Shown here: positions 55,401 through 64,000 of the stretch, one piece after another
How the letters are laid out: each line of letters begins with the position of its first letter
Numbering within the stretch: position 1 is the stretch's first letter
NCBI GenBank assembly: GCA_964470345.1
Contig: CAYYBE010000005.1
Location: 1-64,000, forward strand
Length of the DNA stretch: 64,000 nt
Origin: CAYYBE01 sp964470345
GTDB taxonomy: Bacteria; Babelota; Babeliae; Babelales; Babelaceae
Reading direction: 5' to 3'
Made by a program: the position numbers and the translations under genes
The notes under the pieces: model-generated
Database searches by the model: none
What the model was told of the DNA's origin: nothing
Seen by the model: the letters and a program-made list of their open reading frames with translations, nothing else

Positions 55401-55836
55401 GTTTTGTGTCGGCAAGAGTAACTAAGAAGTTGGTGTCGCCAAGCCAACGTGGAATCACGTGCAAATGAAGATGCTCGGGAATGCTTCCGCCGGCAGCTTT
55501 GCCGCCAAAGTTAAAGCCAATATTTAACCCTTCAGCTTTAAGCGTTGTTTGCAAGATAGTAACTGCTTGTGATACAACTTCGATAATTTCATGTTGCGCT
55601 TGTGTGGGCAGTTCAGGTAGTTGCCCGGTATGTTGATAGGGGATTACCATGAGGTGCCCTGCATTATAGGGGTAAAGATTGAGCATGACAAAGCAGTGTT
55701 TGTAGCGCTTAATAATAAAATGTTCTGCATCATTGGTATCTGCTGCTTGCACGCAAAAAGGGCAGCCTTTGCCATTCTTTTTATCTGGGCCACCAAGAGT
55801 GTAATTACTTCGCCACGGGGCATATAATTGTTTCAT
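55333..55836 (-). CDS. HIT-family nucleotide hydrolase
   Basis: 167 residues from ATG 55836, which overlaps the stop of the upstream gene as ATGA; a longer start is possible but less likely. A zinc pair GCPFC (about residue 25) and the HIT triad HLHLHVIPRW (about 131), preceded by GGSIPEH, place it in the HIT superfamily, of the AP4A-phosphorylase-like branch (LNLYPYNAGHLMVIPY is characteristic). Hydrolyses or phosphorolyses nucleotidyl-phosphate bonds. Confidence 0.93.
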   Translation of the reverse strand: MKQLYAPWRSNYTLGGPDKKNGKGCPFCVQAADTNDAEHFIIKRYKHCFVMLNLYPYNAGHLMVIPYQHTGQLPELPTQAQHEIIEVVSQAVTILQTTLKAEGLNIGFNFGGKAAGGSIPEHLHLHVIPRWLGDTNFLVTLADTKPISVDLQQMYQRLQKAFATEQS

Positions 55837-57323
55837 AGCACATTGGATTTTTGGGGTTGACGATTTCTTTGGAACCACCACAACCAAAAAGCAATTCCAA
55901 GAATCAGCATAAGCGGTTCAACCGGTAGACGCAAGCGTGCATAACCAAATCCGCCTGTTTGCATTACGACAATACCGATCAAAATTCCCGTTTTAAGCCA
56001 CAAATATCCGTAGGAGTATAAACGCTCGCGCTTGCCGGTGATCAGTGGCTGTGCGACAAAAAACCACAGCCCTGCAAAGATTCCTGCCCACAGCAACAGT
56101 GCGCTTAGTAACTCAAGCCATGCCAAAAGTAACATCCACCATTGTTGGGATTGTCCCCAAAGACAGTTGCTTATCTTTTCATCTAAGTACTCAACAAGCG
56201 GGTCCCATCGAAATGTATTCGTTGCAAATGCAACGAGTTGACTTGCGTATACATCAAATGTTGCTTTGCATACTTCTGTCATCCAATCATAGAAGAAATA
56301 TCCGGGATGTTCTGTAATGACGGGCAGTGCCGAGTCAAGGCACACGAGCTCGTCGACCACAATGCGTCCAGTTCCCTCTTGCTCTGCCCGCATGCGTTCT
56401 TTGGCAATATAGGAGCCGGCGTTTTCTCGTAGGCGCTTGTGGGCTTCTTTTAATGGAATATTGGCCGTACGAGCCAGAATTTTGGGAGCATTAAATGAGT
56501 TAAGATAGAGGCCAAAAAGCGGGCAGAAAAACCAACGCTCGGTGAGTTGGTAGTTGCGCAAAAACCAAGGGAAGATTGCCAAGAAAAAGATTCCAAGAAA
56601 GAGTGTTGCTTGTTTGAGCTTTATTTTCCAGCCCAGTGCAGAAAAAAGCGGGAGCAGCGCAGCAATAATGGCTACAAACTGACCCATCGGTCGCAGCCAG
56701 GTGTACGCTGCTAACGCAAGCGCAGCCAGTATGAGCGAGCGGTAGTTGGGCTTAGCCCCATATCCCCTTGTTGGAGTTATTGGTTGTTCTCCTGACCACG
56801 TAAAACTTTGATAGAAAAAGATAAGAAACAGAATAAACAGCATCGATGCCAGCGCGTCGGTAAGTAAAAAAGTACTTGCCAGCACAAAGCCGATATGCAC
56901 AATGCCAATAAGTGCCATAATCCAAGCAATAAGGGTTGATTTGGTAAGCGTGAACGCAAGGGCAAAGAGCAAAAGGGGCAGTAATGAGCAAAGTAAAATC
57001 TGAAACCAAAGAGCTGCATGATGGCTTTCTTGGTAGTCAGAGAATTTGTGGCTTATTGGTTGATTGTTATCGTAAAAAGCGCTGAGATATAAAGGATATC
57101 CTGGTGTTCGCCAGAAAAGAGGGCGCCCATCAAGGTGGTACATTCCCAGTCCTTTGCTCATCGTAATGGCAGTAAAATGGTAATCGCCGCTATCTGGTTG
57201 GCAGTACCGTTCTGTCGGGGCTATGTAAAAATAAAAGACTCCTGCGCGGACGGCAAAGGCGAGGACAAAGAGTAGAAAATAGTGCCATTTGGTAGGCTTA
57301 TGATTAAGAAATGAGATATTCAT
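55833..57323 (-). CDS. GT39/ArnT-like membrane glycosyltransferase
   Basis: 496 residues with about 11-12 hydrophobic helices. After helix 1 the loop has QPDSGDYHFTAITMSKGLGM, the acidic site of GT-C (PMT/ArnT-like) enzymes, followed by PLFWRTPGYPLYLS. Such enzymes take a sugar from a polyprenyl carrier and add it to lipid or protein on the outer face of the inner membrane. Acceptor unknown. Coupled by ATGA to the HIT gene. Confidence 0.82.
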   Translation of the reverse strand: MNISFLNHKPTKWHYFLLFVLAFAVRAGVFYFYIAPTERYCQPDSGDYHFTAITMSKGLGMYHLDGRPLFWRTPGYPLYLSAFYDNNQPISHKFSDYQESHHAALWFQILLCSLLPLLLFALAFTLTKSTLIAWIMALIGIVHIGFVLASTFLLTDALASMLFILFLIFFYQSFTWSGEQPITPTRGYGAKPNYRSLILAALALAAYTWLRPMGQFVAIIAALLPLFSALGWKIKLKQATLFLGIFFLAIFPWFLRNYQLTERWFFCPLFGLYLNSFNAPKILARTANIPLKEAHKRLRENAGSYIAKERMRAEQEGTGRIVVDELVCLDSALPVITEHPGYFFYDWMTEVCKATFDVYASQLVAFATNTFRWDPLVEYLDEKISNCLWGQSQQWWMLLLAWLELLSALLLWAGIFAGLWFFVAQPLITGKRERLYSYGYLWLKTGILIGIVVMQTGGFGYARLRLPVEPLMLILGIAFWLWWFQRNRQPQKSNVL

Positions 57324-57335
57324 AACATCTGTTCT

Positions 57336-58262
57336 TTACTTTTTATAATGGATATTTTTGAGAAGATAACGGTATTTTTCAAAGTTTCCCCTCGAACTAA
57401 AGATATCAGTTTTTTCACAGACGTAGTTCTTTTCCCAAGTAATGTAAAACGGGATTTGTTGGTTGTCGACGGTGAGCATGATGGGTGTTTTCTGGGAAGC
57501 GTCTTGGATGCCAACGGTAAGTCCAGCTAAGTAGACATGGATACTGCGCAGTGGTTGGTCATGGCGACCGGTACCAAATCCGTTGGGCGTTGTGCCATCA
57601 TCTCTATATAAACTGAGTTCTTTGTCTTGGGCCGCTTGGTACATTGGCGTGAGCACGTGTTGATGGGCAACTGAATCTTTCTTAATACCAAAAACGCCGC
57701 CCATGATCATTTCCGCATCGAGAATCCATTTGTTCTCTGGAGTGTCAAGATTAAAGATGTCATGGAGTATTTTGGTAGAACCCCAGCTTACCGGACATCC
57801 GCCGACCGTGCAGAAAAAGTAGCCCTGTTGCTCAATATGTTTAAAGAGATTATCTAACGGTTTTAATACGGTTGTACCTGCGTCGATCCATAAAACAGAG
57901 GGGAATCTATCAAGCGCTTGTTGTAATGCAACATCTTTAAATGCATACCAGCCCGGCGCCCGTTTAAGGCTGTTATTTTTATCTGAAGAAAATGGCGTTG
58001 TGATGGCGGGGTTATAGGCCTCGAGTTTAAAGAGCTGTACTTTTTTTATGCGCGTAAGTCGCTGAATCTGTTTTTGAGTAAGCCCAAGATCAAATACGGC
58101 GATGGTGTTCAATTGTTCATAATTGGTCGTATGAATACTTGCTATGAGGTTCATAAGCCGATCGAAATACCCCGCATCTACGGCGGTGCAGTAATACTGG
58201 TGTGTGGGTCCCGCTTGGAGTGGTATGGTGAGCAAAAGTGCAAAAAAGGCTGAATATCTCAT
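57336..58262 (-). CDS. Exported glycosyltransferase-like protein (GT-A fold)
   Basis: 308 residues with a signal peptide (MRYSAFFALLLTIPLQA, cleavage before GPTHQYY). The rest looks like a nucleotide-sugar GT-A fold of the DUF1647 type: TAVDAGYFDRLMNLIASI, AVFDLGLT, then SVLWIDAGTTVLKPLD, with WIDAG in the place of a DxD site. A late SLYRDDGTTPNGFGTGRHDQ segment is also shared by the group. A periplasmic location is odd for an enzyme using sugar nucleotides. It is next to the GT39-like gene, 12 nt away, so both may build a surface glycan. Confidence 0.65.
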   Translation of the reverse strand: MRYSAFFALLLTIPLQAGPTHQYYCTAVDAGYFDRLMNLIASIHTTNYEQLNTIAVFDLGLTQKQIQRLTRIKKVQLFKLEAYNPAITTPFSSDKNNSLKRAPGWYAFKDVALQQALDRFPSVLWIDAGTTVLKPLDNLFKHIEQQGYFFCTVGGCPVSWGSTKILHDIFNLDTPENKWILDAEMIMGGVFGIKKDSVAHQHVLTPMYQAAQDKELSLYRDDGTTPNGFGTGRHDQPLRSIHVYLAGLTVGIQDASQKTPIMLTVDNQQIPFYITWEKNYVCEKTDIFSSRGNFEKYRYLLKNIHYKK

Positions 58263-58535
58263 GCTTTTTCCTATGGCTTGCAGGGCGCAAGCTTTTTATT
58301 GGTCGCCGTAAACTATGAGAAACTTATATAAAAAGAGAGCGGATAAGTAAAGAAGTGCTTATTTTCCGCGTAGGTAAAACTCTTTTCTTGTTCTTGCCAT
58401 AGTTTATTACTGTGCTATTTTGACCATACTTATGTTGAGTATCTGATTTTCAGTAGCTCGAATTTGTAACTTTGGCATACTAAGAGAGATGTCAACGGTG
58501 TAACCAACATAAAGGGAGTAGAGAGCGCGAAAGGT

Positions 58536-61061
58536 ATGGGAGGATCTATGCATCCATGTGTCGCGGGAGATAAATGTTGTGAAAGTGGCGGAAATACGCT
58601 TGTTTTTGTTATTTACGATGGAATAAATAACTCAGTTTTTTCAAGCCAAGTTCTCCAGCCCTTACTCAAACGAGCAAAGAAAAATCAGCATCAAAAGATC
58701 TATTTAATAAGTTTTGAGCGGACGCTTTTGAGCGAGCAAAAAATCGCTCGATTGATTCCTCACCGAGAAAATATCATATTTGTACAGTTCTGGCGTCTTC
58801 CCTTTATGGGCAGGTTGAGCCTTCGGCTCTCGATACTACAACTGCGCACTTTTTTGCGTAGATTGTCTTGCTATTCGATGATTACTCGCGGTCCGCTGGC
58901 TGGCTGGGTAGGTATGCGGGCTATTTCTCCTGCTTCTTGCGCATCATACACGGTACAAGCGCGCGGTCTTTTGGCTCAAGAATATGAGATGTCTCATCCA
59001 ACGGGTTACAACTATATTAAGGGTTTTTTCTGCTGGATCCGCAAGAAACAGATGGAAATTGTGGAACATGCAGCCTTTAGCCCAAAGCCTGAGCTTTTGT
59101 TAGCAAAGTTCCGCATAGAAGCGGTGACAAATGCTTTAAAAGAGTATTTGGTAGAGGCGTATGGGGTTAATCCTTCCCACGTTGTTCTGGCTGTTGATGA
59201 TATGCCGCCGCGGGTGGTTGAGTATCAGCGACTTGTATGGCGGGAAGAGATACGTAATCAACTGCATATTTCGCCCCAAGCGCATGTGTACTGCTACAGT
59301 GGTGCAGTAAAGCCATGGCAGTGCCCCGGTGCTGTTGTTGACTATTTTAAGAGCGAATTGGCTCGGCGTAGAAATAATAGCTTTTTGTTGGTGTTGACCC
59401 AAGATGCCGCAGCATTTGCAAAAGTTATTCAAGAAAAGCAGCTTGATCAAAAATATTATGCGATTATGACAATTCCCCATGATGAGATGTACAAGTATTT
59501 AAGTGCTTGTGACACAGGAATTGTGTTCCGTGAAAAGCATATTGTCAGTTGGATTTCTCGTCCTGTAAAGGCTATGGAATACAAAAGTGCTGGACTAACT
59601 ATTGCGCATAACAATACGTCGGCGTGGCTTATTGAGCAAGAGCAAGAAGAGAACGTTGTCGCTGTTTTGGGCACAGGCTATGTCGGCCTTGTTGTAGGTT
59701 CGTGCATTGCAAAGTTTGGAACGCCGGTTATTTGTGCGGACATTGATGAACGCAAGATTGAGTTTTTGAAAAACGGTATATCGCCTATTTATGAACCGGG
59801 GGTTGAGGAACTCATTATGAGTCCCTTGATAACTTTCACAACCGATATTGTTGCGGCTATCAAAAAAGCGCGCATTATTTTTATTGCGGTTCCTACCCCT
59901 GCGCAAGCTGACGGTAACGCAGATATTAGTGTGGTAAAAGATGTAGCGAAGCTTATTGCCAAAAACAGTACCGACTACAAGATCGTCTGCTTAAAGAGTA
60001 CGGTACCAATCGGGACTCACTCAGTTGTTGCGTCGATTATCGAGGATTATAAGAAGGGTGACCATACGATTGATATTGTTTCGACGCCAGAATTTTTGCG
60101 TGAAGGAACAGCGGTCTATGATTATTTATATCCCGATCGCGCTATTATTGGCACAAAGTCTGAACGGGCCTATGAGGCGGTACGGCAATTGCACTTGCGT
60201 ATGGGCTGTCGTCCTGAGAAAATTATTTGGACCGACAATCCAGCGGCAGAGACTATTAAGTATGTTGCGAACTCGTTTTTAGCGCTCAAGATCTCATTTA
60301 TCAATGAAATCGCTAACTTTTGTGACAGAATCAATGTTGATGTTTTAGCGGTTGCCTATGGCGTTGGTCTTGATAAGCGTATCGGTACCCAATTTTTGAA
60401 ACCGGGCCCGGGCTACGGCGGTTCATGTTTCCCTAAAGATGTACAAGCTTTATTGAGCATGGCGCAGGAAGCAGGATCTCCTTTAAAGATTATGGAAGAG
60501 GCGGTTCGTATTAATGAATTGCAACGGCATCAAGTGGTCTATAAGATCAAAAACTTGGTTGGTGAAGATCTCCATGGAAAAGTCATTGCGATCTTAGGCT
60601 TGGCCTTTAAAGCCAATACAGATGACGTCCGTAAGTCTCCTGCAATTGATATCATCGCATTATTGCGCAAGGAGGGTGCGATTATCCGTGCCTATGATCC
60701 ACAAGCAATGTTTAATTTGCGAAAAGAGCTTTCTGATATAACCTATTGTTTGAATGCGTATGACGCTGCGCAAGGAGCTCATATTGCGGTTGTGCTTACT
60801 GAGTGGGCTGAGTTTGCTACCATGGATGTTGTAAAACTCTACTCGGTTATGAAAGAACACTGCGTATTAGATGCGCGTAATATTGTGCCTTTGCAGCGAC
60901 TTAAAACAAGTGGTTTCCGGGTTGATACTATAGGGCGTAGTGCAATTGCACAAGAAACGGATATGACGTTTGTTCCTGCATCGGCTGACCGTAGAAAGCG
61001 CTTGGCAAAGCCAGCACCTGTATCACATTCAATCGTTGCAGAACAGTACAAGAATATATGA
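58536..61061 (+). CDS. Fusion: glycosyltransferase plus UDP-glucose/GDP-mannose dehydrogenase
   Basis: 841 residues; the start may be 58536 or the ATG at 58548 behind GGGAGG. Residues about 1-372 look like a GT4-type glycosyltransferase (VYCYSGAVKPWQCPGAVVDY; IPHDEMYKYLSACDTGIVFR; KAMEYKSAGL). From about 373 a complete sugar-nucleotide dehydrogenase starts abruptly (VVAVLGTGYVGLVVG) with VPTPAQADGNADIS, CLKSTVPIGT, STPEFLREGTA, ANSFLALKISFINEIA and catalytic Cys about 631 in GPGYGGSCFPKD, then GLAFKANTDDVRKSP. It makes a UDP-uronic acid (for example UDP-GlcA) for a surface polymer. The fusion joint has no linker. Confidence 0.88.
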   Translation: MGGSMHPCVAGDKCCESGGNTLVFVIYDGINNSVFSSQVLQPLLKRAKKNQHQKIYLISFERTLLSEQKIARLIPHRENIIFVQFWRLPFMGRLSLRLSILQLRTFLRRLSCYSMITRGPLAGWVGMRAISPASCASYTVQARGLLAQEYEMSHPTGYNYIKGFFCWIRKKQMEIVEHAAFSPKPELLLAKFRIEAVTNALKEYLVEAYGVNPSHVVLAVDDMPPRVVEYQRLVWREEIRNQLHISPQAHVYCYSGAVKPWQCPGAVVDYFKSELARRRNNSFLLVLTQDAAAFAKVIQEKQLDQKYYAIMTIPHDEMYKYLSACDTGIVFREKHIVSWISRPVKAMEYKSAGLTIAHNNTSAWLIEQEQEENVVAVLGTGYVGLVVGSCIAKFGTPVICADIDERKIEFLKNGISPIYEPGVEELIMSPLITFTTDIVAAIKKARIIFIAVPTPAQADGNADISVVKDVAKLIAKNSTDYKIVCLKSTVPIGTHSVVASIIEDYKKGDHTIDIVSTPEFLREGTAVYDYLYPDRAIIGTKSERAYEAVRQLHLRMGCRPEKIIWTDNPAAETIKYVANSFLALKISFINEIANFCDRINVDVLAVAYGVGLDKRIGTQFLKPGPGYGGSCFPKDVQALLSMAQEAGSPLKIMEEAVRINELQRHQVVYKIKNLVGEDLHGKVIAILGLAFKANTDDVRKSPAIDIIALLRKEGAIIRAYDPQAMFNLRKELSDITYCLNAYDAAQGAHIAVVLTEWAEFATMDVVKLYSVMKEHCVLDARNIVPLQRLKTSGFRVDTIGRSAIAQETDMTFVPASADRRKRLAKPAPVSHSIVAEQYKNI

Positions 61062-61095
61062 GGGGGCAACAGGGATCGAAGAGAGGCGAGATACA

Positions 61096-62148
61096 ATGAT
61101 GCAGGATTATCATAGGTACGTAATGATACTTGCCGGAGGTTCAGGCAAGCGATTGTGGCCCATAAGCCGTCAAGATCTTCCTAAGCAATTACTTCCTGTG
61201 GATGGCTCGCAAACATTACTCGAAAAAACAATTGATCGCATGGAACGTATTGTTCCTCGTGAACGGCAGCTGGTAATTACTTCCGCTCCGTATGAAGCGT
61301 TAGTTCGTGAGATGCTCTCTACTGATACGGTTACGGTACTTGCAGAACCGGAGGCACGTAACACTGCTGCTGCAGTCATGCTTGGTTGTGCATATCTTAA
61401 GAAGCATGATCCCCGCGCTGTGGTTGTGATTGTCCCTGCTGATCATATGATTGCTGATGAAGTGCAGTTTGCCCATGTTATTTCAAAAGCAGTTGCTCAA
61501 GCACAAAAAGAACAAAAAATTGTCTTAGTTGGTGTTAAGCCAGAATACCCTGCTACGGGGTATGGGTACATAGAAGTAGCGCATGAAAAAATCGACAACT
61601 ATGCTGGCGGCTATTATGCGGTAAAACGCTTTCATGAAAAGCCATCGCTCGATGTTGCCTGCTTTTATGCATACAGTGATAACATGCTGTGGAATTGTGG
61701 CATTATCTGCGCGCCGCTGAGCGTATTACTTGCTGAAAGCGAACGATACATGCCGTATATCACCGACACGCTTATGTCCGACAGTGGTGACCAAGATACC
61801 TTTGCTGAACGCTATGCACAGCTCCCATCGGTTTCTATTGACTATGCTTTACTTGAAAAGACTGACAGGCGTTCCGTTGTTGCAGGTGATTTTGGTTGGT
61901 CAGATGTTGGGTCGCTTGAGGCATTTATTGGTGCCTGTCGCCCGCCGGACCACCAGAAGATTTTGTCGTTTTTTGATGCTTCGCATAACAGCGCCTATTC
62001 AAATAAGCTGGTGATTTTTTCAGGTGTTAATGATATTTGTGTTGTTGACACGGGAGATATGCTTTTAGTCACGCGGCGTGACTTGATGGACCGTTCTTCT
62101 GAAATAGCGCAGCAGATGCTTGCCAAAGGGTTTGTTGAATATACGTAA
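61096..62148 (+). CDS. manC: Mannose-1-phosphate guanylyltransferase
   Basis: 350 residues from ATG 61096. The nucleotide-binding loop is LAGGSGKRLWPISRQDLPKQ near the N-terminus. Then EPEARNTAAAVMLG, VPADHMI, GVKPEYPATGYGYIE, FHEKP, and WNCGI with GDFGWSDVGS. It forms GDP-mannose from mannose-1-phosphate and GTP. It lacks the C-terminal phosphomannose-isomerase domain of the long bifunctional enzymes. It follows the dehydrogenase fusion by 34 nt and precedes gmd, so the three supply sugar nucleotides for surface glycans. Confidence 0.95.
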   Translation: MMQDYHRYVMILAGGSGKRLWPISRQDLPKQLLPVDGSQTLLEKTIDRMERIVPRERQLVITSAPYEALVREMLSTDTVTVLAEPEARNTAAAVMLGCAYLKKHDPRAVVVIVPADHMIADEVQFAHVISKAVAQAQKEQKIVLVGVKPEYPATGYGYIEVAHEKIDNYAGGYYAVKRFHEKPSLDVACFYAYSDNMLWNCGIICAPLSVLLAESERYMPYITDTLMSDSGDQDTFAERYAQLPSVSIDYALLEKTDRRSVVAGDFGWSDVGSLEAFIGACRPPDHQKILSFFDASHNSAYSNKLVIFSGVNDICVVDTGDMLLVTRRDLMDRSSEIAQQMLAKGFVEYT

Positions 62149-62511
62149 GATTCTGAGCATCTCAGCAAGCTTTGCTTTTGTATTAATAAAGATATTCTTT
62201 CTCGTATAAGTTATTAAGGGGTTTGGGGATCCTACTTCGCTCTTCTCGGCAAGCTCTTCGATGTACAAGAGAGCTACGCAGGACAGGCTGTCCCCATATT
62301 CCCCCAATTCGCCGGCCGTGCCCGCCGTAGCCTGCCAAGCCTGAAGGCGTGGATAGGCGAAGTCGGGAGCGATATGGGTGCTTGAATAAATAAAAAATAA
62401 GCTTTGTCGCGAAGGCCGATTGATTATTTCGCTTGCTGAGCTCTATTCTCATATAAAAATTTTAATGGTAACTTGGGACTCAACGTAAAGAAATACAAAA
62501 AGAGGTCCCTT
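62149..62511. other. Intergenic stretch with GC-rich palindromic element
   Basis: 363 nt without a credible gene. The middle (about 62216-62375) is GC-rich against AT-rich flanks. It contains an imperfect stem (AGCTCTT ... AAGAGAGCT) and ends GGATAGGCGAAGTCGGGAGC, partly complementary to its start GATCCTACTTCGCTCT, so the whole could fold as one long hairpin. Looks like a small dispersed palindromic repeat. No promoter for gmd was clear. Confidence 0.55.
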
Positions 62512-63594
62512 ATGAAACGAGCACTCATTACAGGAATTACGGGGCAAGACGGGTACTATCTAACCCGTTATTTATTAGACAAAGGGTATGAAGTGCACGG
62601 GATCTGCCGCCGCGCTTCAACACCAAACCTCGAACGTCTCACCCCATTACTTTCACATATTCATCTTCACTACGCCGACATGACCGATGCCCTGAGCCTT
62701 GCGCGCGTGCTCACACTCAGTGAGCCAGATGAAGTCTATAATCTTGCAGCGCAAAGCCATGTTGCCGTTTCGTTTGATATTCCCGTGTATACTGCCCAAG
62801 CAGACGCCCTCGGCGTTGTGCATCTCTTAGAAGCACTGCGGGTACTTAAAATGACCGATCGTGTTAAATTCTACCAAGCTTCTTCGAGTGAGCTTTTTGG
62901 TAACGCTTCTGAAGTTCCACAACGGGAAACGACGCCCTTTGCACCACGTTCACCATATGCAATTGCTAAGCTCTATGCCTATTGGATGGTGGTTAACTAT
63001 CGCCAAGCGTACGGCCTGTTTGCAGCTAATGGGATTTTATTTAACCATGAATCTGCGCAACGTGGTCATACGTTTGTTACGCAAAAAATTGCTAAAGCTA
63101 TTGCACACATCGCGCATGCCCGTTCTACCCGAAGTGCATTTATTCCGCTCGCATTAGGCAATCTTGATGCACGACGTGATTGGGGCTATGCAGGCGATTA
63201 TGTTGATGCGATGTGGCGGATCTTGCAGCATTCGGTTGCAGATGACTTTGTGATCGCAACCGGACAATGGCATAGCGTGCGTGAGTTTGTAGAAAAAGCA
63301 TGTGCGCATGTTGGTATCACGCTTGTTTGGACCGGCTCTGGGCTTGAAGAAAAGGGTGTTGATAGTGAAACCGGCAAAACGCTTGTTGTGGTCGATCCGC
63401 ACTATTTCCGTCCCACCGAAGTTGATTCTCTGTTAGGCGATGCTACCAAAGCTCGTACAAAGCTTGGCTGGCAGCCTACCATGAGCTTTGATGCGCTTGT
63501 CGCGCATATGGTTGACTCTGCTCTGGGCAAGAGTGATCTTTTATGGGATAGTAAGAATATCTGTCATGATCAGGAATTGAAAAAGGGTCTTTGA
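62512..63594 (+). CDS. gmd: GDP-mannose 4,6-dehydratase
   Basis: 360 residues from ATG 62512 (AGAGG upstream). Extended SDR fold: TGITGQDGYYLTRYLLDKGY for NAD(P), QSHVAVSFDIP, the catalytic Ser/Thr region YQASSSELFGNA, and SPYAIAKLYAYW with Tyr and Lys. NHESAQRG and RRDWGYAGDYVDAMW are family landmarks. It makes GDP-4-keto-6-deoxymannose, the precursor of fucose, rhamnose and perosamine-type sugars. The following reductase or aminotransferase is not in view. It overlaps the next gene by one base. Confidence 0.97.
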   Translation: MKRALITGITGQDGYYLTRYLLDKGYEVHGICRRASTPNLERLTPLLSHIHLHYADMTDALSLARVLTLSEPDEVYNLAAQSHVAVSFDIPVYTAQADALGVVHLLEALRVLKMTDRVKFYQASSSELFGNASEVPQRETTPFAPRSPYAIAKLYAYWMVVNYRQAYGLFAANGILFNHESAQRGHTFVTQKIAKAIAHIAHARSTRSAFIPLALGNLDARRDWGYAGDYVDAMWRILQHSVADDFVIATGQWHSVREFVEKACAHVGITLVWTGSGLEEKGVDSETGKTLVVVDPHYFRPTEVDSLLGDATKARTKLGWQPTMSFDALVAHMVDSALGKSDLLWDSKNICHDQELKKGL

Positions 63595-64000
63595 TGAAGT
63601 TGTTACCGGTTGATGTGAGTTCGTTTAGTACCATAATTCAAGGTAATTATGTGTATGTTGATAAAACAAAGTATATCTACGACCTTTATAGCGAAGGTGG
63701 TCGATATCATTTTCTCTCGCGGCCGCGGCGATTTGGTAAAACACTTTTAGTTTCAACGCTTCATGAGCTTTTTTCAGGGAACAAAAAGTTATTTAAGGGC
63801 CTGTGGATAGAAAAAAGTGATTGGCAGTGGAAGCAATATCCGGTTATTCATCTTGATTTGGCGACTACCCCTTGCTTAAGCCCGCAAGAATTACGAGACA
63901 ACATAAATCGTGCCCTACGACGCATTGCTGTATCGTACAAGCTGGATATCTCCAAAGAAGATACCCCTGAAAGTACCCTTGTACATATGGTTAACAAATT
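63594..64000 (+). CDS. AAA-ATPase-like protein, N-terminal part (cut by window end)
   Basis: 135 complete codons from ATG 63594 (TGATG overlap with gmd), open to the window end. The start LPVDVSSFSTIIQGNYVYVD, then KTKYIYDLY and FLSRPRRFGKTLLVSTL (a P-loop with R-x-GKT), then IHLDLAT, match the AAA-ATPase_like family. Members normally end in a PD-(D/E)XK nuclease-like domain and are abundant in host-associated bacteria and some eukaryotes. Their role is unknown. Only the ATPase start is visible here. Confidence 0.85.
   Translation, partial: MKLLPVDVSSFSTIIQGNYVYVDKTKYIYDLYSEGGRYHFLSRPRRFGKTLLVSTLHELFSGNKKLFKGLWIEKSDWQWKQYPVIHLDLATTPCLSPQELRDNINRALRRIAVSYKLDISKEDTPESTLVHMVNK

Overview
The window looks like a chromosomal piece of a small-genome, host-associated Gram-negative-type bacterium. 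The best guess is a Dependentiae (TM6/Babeliae) relative, but this rests on gene content and style only and no phylogenetic search was possible. Supporting signs are: an outer-membrane machinery (Skp-like, BamD, TamB-like and porin-like proteins); many short secreted proteins; eukaryote-like secreted Sel1/zinc-finger proteins; a queuosine-base transporter beside tgt; AAA ATPases of the DUF4143 and AAA-ATPase-like types; and a giant phage-fibre-like repeat protein. TAA, TAG and TGA are all used as stops, so the genetic code is standard.

Layout. 1-6963: one giant fibre-like repeat gene, cut by the window edge and by a 100-N scaffold gap. 6969-11976: a secreted protein, a P2-type cation ATPase, a Skp/OmpH chaperone and pth. 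11991-17491: an MFS transporter, an AAA/DUF4143 ATPase behind twin palindromes, an aldehyde dehydrogenase, two HicB-like orphans, a HigBA pair and a Cdd1-like HhH protein. 17520-22485 (minus): gspE, a pseudopilin and a TamB-like gene, all overlapping. 22486-23616: a gene-poor stretch with hairpins and two tiny ORFs. 23617-26373: a membrane-anchored, degenerate sigma-54-activator-like regulator. 26381-27357: a cassette of small membrane proteins bracketed by a 19-bp direct repeat, one of them carrying a palindromic element in frame. 27412-31970: bamD, yraN, cdsA, two small secreted proteins, and a queuosine-precursor transporter with tgt. 31974-35244 (minus): three secreted Sel1-like paralogs, two ending in a C4HC3 zinc finger. 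35493-42738: an RNA methyltransferase, a SAM methyltransferase, an APC permease, mraY, two secreted proteins and mnmG. 42826-55400: the most unusual locus (below). 55333-63594: a HIT protein, a GT39-like membrane glycosyltransferase, a secreted glycosyltransferase-like protein, a glycosyltransferase-UDP-sugar dehydrogenase fusion, manC and gmd (surface-sugar synthesis). 63594-64000: start of an AAA-ATPase-like gene.

The standout is 44885-55400. Two genes encode four-helix channel proteins with the hallmarks of pentameric ligand-gated ion channels (pLGICs). They alternate with three large secreted proteins that each fuse a PPP-type calcineurin-like phosphatase fold, with most catalytic residues replaced, to a LivJ-type amino-acid-binding protein domain. 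A fourth paralog has only the phosphatase-like part. Gene order, tight spacing and co-duplication suggest a ligand-sensing system in which a periplasmic binding protein works with a pLGIC. A porin-like protein lies just upstream, and an inverted repeat covers the first channel's ribosome-binding site. This functional reading is inference; the domain assignments come from motifs visible in the sequence.

No rRNA, tRNA, CRISPR array or recognisable insertion sequence was seen.
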